DNA from: Chondrosia reniformis
Lineage: Eukaryota > Porifera > Demospongiae > Chondrillida > Chondrillidae
Direction: 5' to 3'
DNA: 64,000 nucleotides
NCBI GenBank assembly: GCA_947172415.1
Contig: OX359193.1
Span: 754,501 to 818,500 of the forward strand
The first letter of the stretch is position 1, and every line of letters starts with the position of its first letter. A program made the translations under genes and the position numbers. Shown here piece by piece: positions 56,099 to 64,000 of this stretch. The notes beneath the pieces were generated by a model, which did no database searches, was not told the origin of the DNA, and was given only the letters and a program-made list of their open reading frames with translations.

Positions 56099-57086
56099 TC
56101 ATGTTAACTCATGGCACCTTATTGAACAATCACAGTAACTGCAGTTCACTATCCCATCATCATCATTCTCAAATGCAAAACACTCACAACAGTTACGACA
56201 AACACCTAATTGCACATGCCTACCGCGAGCATGGCCACAATAATCACACCAGATATCCTTTTCATGAGATTGAAATACTGCACAATCACAATTGGACGCA
56301 GTACACCTGCCTCTGTAGGTACATTTAGAAGTACCTTCTTCCTCAAACCTTTGACCAAGTACTTCAGATTCCATCAACTGCACTTTTGTCACAAATTCTT
56401 CAAGCTGCTCTGTCACAAGAGAGAGATGTTCATGGACTTCATCCTTCAAGTGCTGTGGCAGTTTGCTTCTGACAAATCTCTCCTGGCATCCATGTTTCCT
56501 GTAGGTGCATGAGATAACTTGCAGTGGACACTCATTCAAATGTTTCTCTACCTCTCCGCGAGGCATGCACTGATCATTGCATCTATTAGGACAAATTACA
56601 GGATATTTTAGGCACACACTGTCGTAATGTCTCCCAATCACTTCTTGGTAGGTTGCGCTGTAAAAGCAATACTTGCAAGAGTATGGCCTTAGAACACAAT
56701 TTTCCTCAATATGCTTCTTGATTTCAGATCGCCTTGCCTTCGCCCCACAATTGTGTGGACAAGATAAAGAGACGTAAATACACTCGCCTTCCATTTTACC
56801 TCGACTAAGATGTTCATTAATTTCCTGAACTGTACCCTCCCAAGAACATCCGTCTTCACGATAAATGCAGTAAATTTTCAAACTAAGGACCTTTCTCTTT
56901 TCCTTCAAGTCGCGCATAAATTGAAAGCTTTTACTATTACATATTGGACATCTAAATGTTTGCTTTTTCGCCGCCTTAAGGCAACTCTCACAAATGTGAT
57001 GGCCGCAACATCCCGTGAGCTGGGGATCCTTAAAAACAAGCAGGCAAATAGGACACTTCAAGTCTTCATCTGGCTTCTCAATGAAA
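56099..57086 (-). CDS. RING / TRAF-type zinc-finger protein, body of gene; start exon separated by a transposon
   Basis: Uninterrupted reading frame to the TGA at 56099-56101. RING C3HC4-type: C-P-I-C, G-C-C-G-H-H-I-C-E-S-C, C-P-I-C, then two or three TRAF-type zinc fingers (C-P-H-N-C-G, C-P-N-R-C, C-P-L-Q-V-I-S-C), a short helical segment and an unusual Cys-rich C-terminus (CNC-like clusters near its end) in place of a MATH domain. Likely a ubiquitin ligase or signalling adaptor. In frame upstream lie Y-T-F-I-E-K-P-D-E-D but no ATG; a TAG occurs inside the transposon end. The missing start is at 59046, beyond the element. Without the element and one 7-bp target copy the frame is 1,020 bp, 339 residues. 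Confidence 0.88.
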
Positions 57087-57093
57087 GTGTAAG

Positions 57094-59014
57094 CATAGAT
57101 ACTCTATACTCCGTAACCGGGATTGGAAACTCGAGTAATGTATAGTTTTTGTATTATAACAATGCACGCGTTTAGTATAAATACAATTGTTACGTCACTT
57201 CCGACGTGACCACCTATGTTAATAAACTTACACAACGGTGAAAGGTGACCTGCCGTTTCACACTCACAGTGAAACAACAGAGCATCTTTTTTCCACATGA
57301 CTCTTCTAGCGCAACACTAAATAGACTAATGCGTGTAACAAAAGCAAATTTTAGGTTAAAAACAGAACGTTTAAATGACTTTTACAAACTTAATCTCACA
57401 GCAAAACACCCAAGCCGCTACTCTATGGCAGAGACAGCAACGAAGTTACATGCTGTATCACAACAAACCTTCTATCAACGTAATCGTCCTAGTTGTCTAC
57501 GTGTACTCGACAGTGTTACCTGCCAGTCTCTCCCAAAATCGCTTGATTTCTCCAAAAAAATCACTTAAACTGCAGTCCATCCACTCTGCGCGATCTATCT
57601 CGGTCATGCTACAGTCAAAAATCGTCCGGTTTGCACTATTCCCCAGCGCGAAGAAGGCTCTATGTTATAGGCAGCCATTTGGAACTAGTATAATGTCGCT
57701 TTCGGTGATATACGAGCTTCAATCTGCCCCCGAGTTGGTGTTAATTGAGGCAGGAATGCAATTTGCGTGGGCGTTCTCAGACCACAACGAGTGCCTTTAT
57801 TTTAAAACAATGAGCTTACACAGCATATGAAAATTATATTATATACATTAATTTACTGTTGTCTGTTGCCTTGCAGGAATAACTGCTTTCGCAGAGGAGC
57901 TTTTCCTTTAGTGGCTCCCCTAGTTGCTTCTTTGTATTCTTCAAGAAGTCTTGAAGCTATTGAATAGCCTCTCAATGTTACCCATAGTTCAATCAAATCT
58001 CTCAACACGACATTGCCTTCTTCTTCATTGAGGTCAACACTTAGCATTGACCAAAGGAAGAGGACATCTTCATCATGCAACACAATAAACATGACTTCTT
58101 TCTTTGAAAGGGCAACACCACCTGGTGAGAGGCTCTTCTTCAACATTGGATATATGCTAACTTCTAATTCCAAGAAAAAGTCATACACCTCCTGTGACAC
58201 TTCAAAGAGTCCACCACGATCAACAACTCTCAGCCATGTAGTGGTGTACTCTAGAAAGTCTTCCTCTTGGTGTGCATCCTGATCAACATCTGTATTTGCT
58301 GCCATGGTGTCTAAAGTCTGGCAGATACTTACAGAATTTTTCTTATTATATTTCTTCTGCAGCCTCTTGATAACATAGCCAGCTATATATCGGATGGCAT
58401 TCTCTTCAATTGTGTCGATATTTCCCTTCCTTTCCATCTTCTCCTGATACCTGCTGGTGGTAATGTCATTGTCCTTTCTGTACATCTCCTTTAATAGTGA
58501 CACAGTGTAATCCAATGTAGCCTTTTGAACCAGGATAGCGTCAATATCCCCACAATGGGTCTTCCAAATAAGTGGCAGCTGTTGCAGTCTAAACTGATGA
58601 TATTGTGGCCAAAGGGAGATCTGAAATGGACTATAGCTAGATTTAGTAGGTAGAGCCATAAGTAAAGCTGAGAGTTCCTTATGGAGGCTTGCATGTAGCA
58701 ATTGCAGCACATTGGGTGACTGTAGCAGCTTCTCTGCCTGTCTTCTAATGCTGCAGTGACGAGGGAGCTTTTCGCTTGAAAAATCGTCGGTACACAACTT
58801 ACGGAGTACAGTCACAAATGATTCAAACTGAAAACAAGCCATTTCGATAGCCGAAAACGACTGGCAACACCTCGAATCGCTACGCAACGATACCGGAAAT
58901 AACGGCCATTTTAATCGGAACGGCGGACATTTTAAAACCGGAATATTAACAAACGTGGTCACGCGTTATCGTTCCGAGTTTCCAATCCCGGTTACGGAGT
59001 ATAGAGTATCTATG
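57094..59014 (-). mobile_element. 1,921-bp DNA transposon with 40-bp perfect terminal inverted repeats
   Basis: Left TIR 57094-57133 and right TIR 58975-59014 are exact reverse complements (outermost bases CATAGATACTC). They are flanked by identical 7-bp copies GTGTAAG at 57087-57093 and 59015-59021, a target site duplication. One minus-strand ORF lies inside. CA...TG termini and a 7-8-bp duplication recall P-type or hAT-type elements, but the superfamily is not settled. The perfect TIRs and intact ORF indicate a recent insertion. Confidence 0.93.
57853..58842 (-). CDS. Transposon-encoded protein (transposase-related, family uncertain)
   Basis: From the first ATG at 58842 the frame encodes 329 residues; it stays open upstream to about 58962 without another ATG in frame. 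Visible blocks are E-E-N-A-I-R-Y-I-A-G-Y-V-I-K-R-L, W-L-R-V-V-D-R-G-G-L-F-E-V-S, D-E-D-V-L-F-L-W-S-M and L-I-E-L-W-V-T-L-R-G-Y-S-I-A-S. This pattern appears in many transposon-derived uncharacterised proteins of sponges and cnidarians and resembles the C-terminal part of THAP/P-element-like transposases. No THAP zinc finger or DDE/RNaseH core was recognised, so it may be a truncated or non-autonomous copy. Confidence 0.75.
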   Translation of the reverse strand: MACFQFESFVTVLRKLCTDDFSSEKLPRHCSIRRQAEKLLQSPNVLQLLHASLHKELSALLMALPTKSSYSPFQISLWPQYHQFRLQQLPLIWKTHCGDIDAILVQKATLDYTVSLLKEMYRKDNDITTSRYQEKMERKGNIDTIEENAIRYIAGYVIKRLQKKYNKKNSVSICQTLDTMAANTDVDQDAHQEEDFLEYTTTWLRVVDRGGLFEVSQEVYDFFLELEVSIYPMLKKSLSPGGVALSKKEVMFIVLHDEDVLFLWSMLSVDLNEEEGNVVLRDLIELWVTLRGYSIASRLLEEYKEATRGATKGKAPLRKQLFLQGNRQQ

Positions 59015-59046
59015 GTGTAAGAATATCCGCCCATATTGTTGGCCAT
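59015..59046 (-). pseudogene. Severed 5' coding end of the RING/TRAF gene
   Basis: Minus-strand ATG at 59046 followed by ten codons and two bases (M-A-N-N-M-G-G-Y-S-Y), stopping at the transposon end. Its reading phase matches the continuation at 57086 exactly. Related sponge-type TRAF-like proteins typically begin with a short tail and then Y-T-F-[IV]-E-K, which supports this as the true start. Confidence 0.85.
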
Positions 59047-59131
59047 TTTTGTCAATTAGTCTCGCAGATTCCAGACCGATATTAATTCCGTTCCTATCGC
59101 GATATCGCTCCATGCACGAAATACCACAAAA
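59047..59131. promoter_or_regulatory. Probable shared promoter, RING/TRAF gene / methyltransferase
   Basis: The two divergent ATGs (59046 minus, 59132 plus) are 85 bp apart. No core promoter motif was recognised. Confidence 0.4.
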
Positions 59132-59962
59132 ATGGAGACAAAGACCAGTATTGTCCAAGAAGGTTTTAATGTTGCCAATAACGATCCAAACGATTACCGG
59201 GTGTTTAAGGATAAGGTGGAGGGTGTGTTGACCACACTGCTGCACTCTGCAGATCGCTTTCAGCCAATCACCAAACGGGAAGACAAGAGCGTGCTACCTT
59301 TGGAGGTCGTAAAGGGGGAGACACAGGGCAAGCTTTTAACAACCCACAAAGGAGTATTTCTTATGAAGGGACCGCATGATATAGCACTTTATCATCAGTT
59401 TCTGTGGCACGTCAAGCCTGCCACCATTATCGAGCTGGGTGTTTTCCACGGGGGATCCGCTATTTGGTTTGGCGACACTGCGAAACAATTGGGGATAGAA
59501 TGTAGAGTGTTTGCTATCGACATCGACCTTTCTCTAGTCTCCGAGAAGGTGCATCTTGTCAAGCCAGATAATGTTACCTTTTTGGAAGGGGACTGTTTCA
59601 AGATTGAGCAAGTACTTACTCGCGAAATGGTTTCAAAGTTTGCCCATCCGATTGTGCTGATCGATGACGCTCATGCTAATTCTCCCGGTGTTATGCAGTA
59701 TTTTCACAGTTTTTCCAAGCCAGGAGATTACATTATCATTGAAGACACATCTTTCCTCAATCCCACAACTAATGGGATGGGTCTAGATCTATTTCCTGAG
59801 CTAGGGTGCCAACACCCACAGAATCCAGCAGCAAAGATGAACGAGCTAAGAAAGTTTATGGAGCAAAATGAAGGGAAATATTTGGTGGATACATTCTTTA
59901 CAGATTTCTATGGGTACAATGCGACTTACAATTGGAATGGCTTCATTAAGAGAGTAGCTTAA
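59132..59962 (+). CDS. CmcI / rhamnosyl O-methyltransferase family protein (intronless)
   Basis: Single exon, 276 residues, in a region where most genes have several introns. The family (cephalosporin hydroxylase CmcI, rhamnosyl O-methyltransferase) uses S-adenosylmethionine and is common in bacteria. Motifs: G-V-F-L-M-K-G-P-H-D-I-A-L-Y, the SAM-binding I-I-E-L-G-V-F-H-G-G-S-A, A-I-D-I-D-L-S, F-L-E-G-D, V-L-I-D-D-A-H-A-N and I-I-I-E-D-T-S. No signal peptide or transmembrane helix. The substrate is unknown. Lack of introns and a bacterial-type family suggest ancient lateral transfer. Flanked by clear eukaryotic genes, so not a contaminant contig. Confidence 0.85.
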   Translation: METKTSIVQEGFNVANNDPNDYRVFKDKVEGVLTTLLHSADRFQPITKREDKSVLPLEVVKGETQGKLLTTHKGVFLMKGPHDIALYHQFLWHVKPATIIELGVFHGGSAIWFGDTAKQLGIECRVFAIDIDLSLVSEKVHLVKPDNVTFLEGDCFKIEQVLTREMVSKFAHPIVLIDDAHANSPGVMQYFHSFSKPGDYIIIEDTSFLNPTTNGMGLDLFPELGCQHPQNPAAKMNELRKFMEQNEGKYLVDTFFTDFYGYNATYNWNGFIKRVA

Positions 59963-60518
59963 CATACCAATGGTAATAAATTAAAAATTCTGAAAGATTA
60001 TATTTTGATAAGTTTAAATACTTCATTTTGCAACTTATTTAATTGCCACCGGATGCACCATCCATTCCTACTAGTACTGCAGCTTTATAATGCTTCCAAA
60101 TAAAGAGGTACATTGCTACGTACATTACTTATTCAGTATGCTATACTTGAACCACTTAAAATTTGACAGTTCAAATGTTTCATGCCATATGACATCACAT
60201 AGCTTCATTTATATTAAAACCACAATTGCAAGATCCATGCGCTGATCATTACACCTGGGAAGTATATATGGTTGAATGATATTATCCACTTGCTATGGGC
60301 TACTCTGATCGATCATACAATACAATTTTAAAGAAAAGTAAACTTTAATTATAATTCCCTTTGTTGTTGTATTATCTGAAATGTATTACACAAATGCATA
60401 TAATTCTCATTAATGTCGTACATTTAACCAATATATTAATGGCATAGAAATAGTAAGACATACATTCCAGCTAATAAATGTCCACACTGTAGAAACAGTT
60501 AGTTGTAGAGAAATCAGT
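59963..60518. other. Intergenic between convergent genes
   Basis: 556 bp, AT-rich, no gene. Two AATAAA motifs (59975-59980 and about 60100) could serve as polyadenylation signals for the methyltransferase. Confidence 0.5.
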
Positions 60519-63500
60519 TCACATACAACTTCCTTCAGGAATGACCAGAGTGGCTGTTCCAGTGCTACCAACCACGCATTTGTAGTACTTCACATCCGCA
60601 ATACTGTCTCCTCCAACGGCTGCAGCTATGTAGACAGTTTCAGATTGAGCTCCTGTGATGATGACTGTAATCTTGTCATTATTATCACTATACGCAATGC
60701 TGCTGAATCTAGTTGTTGAAAGTGACACGACCTTCCCCACCTCACCTAGGAGGGTCAGATTGGTGTTAACAACAGGTGCAAGTGACCAATACTGGTAATC
60801 CGCTTCACCGCAGGAAGAGATATGAAAAGATGACGAGATATTCTGAGTAGCAGCAACACTTTCACCAAAAGTAGGTGTAAATGCCATGTACTTCGAGGGT
60901 GGCTTAACATCACTGGGAGTGGGCAGATCTGACAGTTTAAGAGTAAACAAATCCTCTATGTTGACTCCCAATACAAAGTAATACAAGTGACCACTCACCT
61001 AAAATGGACACAATAAAAGCAAAGACTAATTAACAATTGGTATAACATAGTACTCAATGATGAAACAACATCGGAAAATTGAGCAACATAAATGCTAACA
61101 AATTATAACCATAGCTGTGTAAATCAGTTTTGTAAATCATGAGTGAGAAAGAAACATAGATCACTGTTGCTGGGCAACTGGCTTGCAGTAGTTCTACAAA
61201 ATAGCCCATATGGACCTCCTACCATATATGGAAAGTGATAACCATAAATTAACTTACAAATGCTCAAGCATGTGAAATGTGTCAGCCATTTTCTACAAGC
61301 TGTGATTGCGCAATGAATCATATCAGACTAGTACAACAGGTCACACTCACTATGGAATAGGATACCCAGAACTGGCCCTTGATGTCTCCTGAGCTGAGGG
61401 CTCTCTGAATGATTGTGAAATCATGACTCATAGCTGGACGAGTAGCCTTCAAAAGTCGGCCATCTTGCATGCTATATTTAAAGCAATATCTATGTATAAT
61501 CACTACACAACACTAATCTACGATAACATAACAGTTAAAAATTTTAATCATTATGCTGTCTGGTATATACGTATGTGTAGAGAGCTAAAGGTACGTCTAT
61601 GGGGAAGTAAGCTATACAATAGTACAGGACAAGCTGAACACTGCAAGCCACATGCTCTGACCATGTAGACATGATGAGAGTCTTGTTCATGTCTGGAATA
61701 CTATCTCCAGGGCCAATGGGGCCTCCGGCCAAGCAAGCTGACACTGTCTCTAGTTCTGGGTAGGGCTCCGGCTTTGTGAACTTACATTTGGTCTGAGATG
61801 TCTCCGTGTGGAAGGTCTACAGAGCAACAAATACAAAACTCATGTCAACTTACAAGTAGTACACAAATAACAAGCAATGACAAAAATAATTCAATCAGTG
61901 AATAACTGTGCTGAAACTTGGAATACAACTACCACAAGCAGGTAGGTAAGTATAAGATGAAAATCATTAAAAATTCATCAAAAATGGGACAAACCCCCCT
62001 TAAACTGTTTTGTATCATGCACAGTAAAGCCAGTGTAGTGGTTGCCTAAATTGTTGATCATCTCCAAATTAAGTTGGCTAAATTGTGTAAATGGATCGTA
62101 GGTTTCGCTGCAGTATATACAAAGTTTTAGAATCTGTCATATATGTATTTCTTCAATTAAAACCAATCTTGTACTGTCAACAGGTATAGTACAATATAAG
62201 TATCTCTCTAAGGTACATTCTGAGAATGTAAAAGTCTTACATCTTTGAAGGCTGACAGTCCCAAAGCTTCTGCCAGTATAACTGTATCACCTATATTCCA
62301 CTGTGTGTTTCCGGGCTGGTAGTCATCGCTCACCCGAATCTGTGTCACCACATCGATTAGGAGGCTCTGAAGATAGTGTTTGGGCCAAGCCATGCAGTAT
62401 TGTATGGTGAGGCCATTGTCATAAGCCCCTTTACCCATTTCCTCCAACCAATCTTTTGCCAAATCAAATAGTTTCTATTGAGACACATGTGACATACACT
62501 TTAACTCATGTATACAAGTTAGGATAATAACTAAAGATTCATAACTATCCATTCAGTAGAGCTCACATGTAGGTACGTACGTAGCTGGTAACTCATACAT
62601 ACTAATACTTTATAGTGCTCACATAGGCAGCTAGTGCTCACATAGGCAGCTAGTGCTCACATAGGTAGCTAGTGCTCACATAGGTAGCTAGTGCTCACAT
62701 AGGTAGCTGGTAAGTAGCTCCCAACGTAGTCCAGCCAGTCCTGTTCGTAGACCATCAGACCCCACTGAGATTTGGCTTGAGATAAGAGAAAATCCCAAAA
62801 ACCATTTCCAGGGACTGGTAGACCAAGGGTCCCCTCTATGACAAAGTCAAACTTGCCTCCATTCTGTGACAAAGTCATGGAAAGAACTAACATCACAGGA
62901 TGTATAAATTATTCCAAACATTGAAGTTTGGAGTGTGAGCATACATATGTTATTACTGCACATTAGGCTTTGCTGCACCATAACAAATTGTACTTTAATG
63001 ACAATAATTAAGAGATGTCTCCTTACTCTGAAAATGCTGCACATTTTTATCTGATGTAATTATAATGTGTGAGGTTTCTATTACTCTTATCTGATTGCTC
63101 TAGTACAGTCCATATTTGGAGGTACGTACACAGAAAGACAAACCTGAGTAGCATAATCAGTGTTGTTGGCCCAGTATCGATTGTGTGCTACTATAGGCCA
63201 GCCAGTCTGCTTCACTACTGCTTCAATTCCATTTGGAAAGATGGATGGCATTGCTGTCCAGTTCTTCACTCCATTACTGGTCCCTTTAAAGTACCACCAC
63301 GAGTCAATCTTAGCACAAGAGAACAGCAAGTCGGTTAGGAAAGCTATTATTACTGAATGTATATACACACTTATGATTCAGAAAGGGTGCTTAATTGGGC
63401 AAACTATGTATAACCATACATACGTACCTATCCATGGGCATCATCAGAACATTATAAGGAAGTGCATGGTTAAAGTGGAGTTCCTACAGCTATGCATTGT

Positions 63501-63967
63501 ACTATCTTGCGCCTATCACATGAACAAATGCACCTCACTATACCATACGTAGGTTAGTGTCACTGATCCATTTAAACATATTCACACAATCTTGTCAAAA
63601 CTAACTTGTAAATATTTAAAAGGAATACCCTCCTTGTCAGCATATTCCTTCACAGCAACCATTGCATCTTCGTAATTGGCATAATCGCCAGTGTAGTAGT
63701 AGTAGCACGCTCCATTGTCCGTCCAGTATCTAATAAGCCAACCACATATACATATACAGAGACCACTTCACTAGTGTACTGACCCAAGGTTGTTAATGGC
63801 AACAGAGTCTAGTGTACTTACCCAAGGTTGTTAATGGAATAGTCCTTTGTTCTGTATGTCTGGTCCTTTTTGGTATAAGCCCTCATTAATCCTCCCCACT
63901 CCAGCACAGTGTCCACAATGCCACTACCAGCATACAACATGACCTCAAACATTGTACCAGATGGAAC
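60519..63967 (-). CDS. TIM-barrel glycosidase-like protein (GH36/raffinose-synthase-like), 5' end outside window
   Basis: Eight minus-strand exons: 63967-63822, 63729-63606, 63308-63144, 62863-62699, 62474-62241, 61816-61662, 61471-61351 and 60998-60519 (stop), all phase-consistent, about 506 residues here. Blocks: L-G-Y-W-T-D-N-G-A-C-Y-Y-Y-Y, P-F-K-Y-L-Q-I-D-S-W-W-Y, W-P-I-V-A-H-N-R-Y-W, F-D-F-V-I-E-G, L-M-V-Y-E-Q-D-W-L-D and G-L-T-I-Q-Y-C-M-A-W-P. Repeated Asp/Glu at strand ends (Y-W-T-D, Q-I-D-S-W-W, Y-E-Q-D-W-L-D) suit a (beta/alpha)8 glycosidase, with a beta-rich C-terminal domain in the last exon. The family name is tentative, from the Q-I-D-S-W-W type pattern shared with alpha-galactosidase-like enzymes. 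Probably secreted; the signal peptide lies outside the window. Confidence 0.75.
62618..62710 (-). repeat. 19-bp tandem repeat of a splice donor, 5 units
   Basis: Minus-strand unit GTGAGCACTAGCTACCTAT (or CTGCCTAT). The first junction (CCTAT|GTGAGC at 62699/62698) is the donor of the glycosidase-like exon 62863-62699; four more copies follow, each rebuilding CTAT|GTGAGC. Confidence 0.93.
63771..63846 (-). repeat. 38-bp tandem duplication covering a splice donor
   Basis: CTAGTGTACT[GT]ACCCAAGG and the following GTTGTTAATGG occur at 63771 and 63809. The second copy holds the true exon end and donor (CTTGG|GTAAGT); the other keeps the exon end with a weakened donor (CTTGG|GTCAGT). Confidence 0.9.
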
Positions 63968-64000
63968 CTGGAGCCAAAATGAAAATCTAACATGAAGCAG

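Noticed and set aside
57375-57830. 151-codon plus-strand ORF inside the transposon
   Set aside because: Opposite to the element's own ORF, no recognisable domain; more likely the element's 3' non-coding part.
59132-59962. Methyltransferase as bacterial contamination
   Set aside because: Flanks are continuous with intron-containing eukaryotic genes and the divergent promoter is shared with a metazoan-type gene.

Overview
The window is eukaryotic, intron-rich and AT-rich, with genes packed tens to a few hundred bases apart and short introns full of TATA/TACGTA-rich sequence and small foldback repeats. The gene set is metazoan: EGF/HRM/GAIN proteins, beta-glucuronidase, a Rac-like GTPase, a RhoGEF, TXNDC17, a C22orf39/PANTS homologue, an ABCB half-transporter and a RING/TRAF-type zinc-finger protein. 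Compact layout, intron-poor TRAF-like genes and single-pass GAIN proteins suggest a sponge, probably a demosponge such as Amphimedon. The species is an inference. All gene models were built by hand from splice sites and phase matching; no alignment was run.

Layout. 1-17667 (+): the 3' part of a large cell-surface receptor-like gene: a Ser/Thr-rich repeat exon, about 29 EGF domains (24 on single phase-1 cbEGF exons), an HRM domain, a GAIN-like region, a GPS-like motif, one transmembrane helix and a 76-residue tail. 17975-23445 (+): complete 11-exon beta-glucuronidase. 23504-29628 (-): an unrecognised gene with a repeat-coding exon and an acidic C-terminal exon, partly resolved. 29816-30552 (-): Rac-like GTPase, divergent from TXNDC17 (30777-32176, +), which is followed by a C22orf39-like gene (32258-32756, +). 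32757-36435 holds dispersed repeats and a ~170-bp satellite. 36436-47045 (-): 13-exon DH-PH RhoGEF ending in a CaaX-like box. 47282-55383 (-): 15-exon ABCB half-transporter. 56099-59046 (-): RING/TRAF zinc-finger gene split near its start codon by a 1.92-kb DNA transposon with 40-bp perfect inverted repeats and a 7-bp target duplication. 59132-59962 (+): intronless CmcI-type methyltransferase. 60519 to beyond the right edge (-): TIM-barrel glycosidase-like protein.

The most unusual signal is a recurring link between minisatellites and splice sites. In the ABCB gene the donor after exon 11 is followed by 26 further copies of a 24-bp unit, nearly all carrying a 5' splice site and staying in frame for about 13 units. 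The same gene has a 38-bp repeat that copies a 3' splice site, the glycosidase-like gene has two donor duplications (19 bp x5 and 38 bp x2), and the unrecognised gene has a coding repeat that resembles its own acceptor. Other notable items are the receptor ectodomain on a single-pass anchor, the transposon that splits a start-codon exon, recent tandem duplication of five-exon EGF modules, the CaaX-ending RhoGEF and the bacterial-looking methyltransferase.
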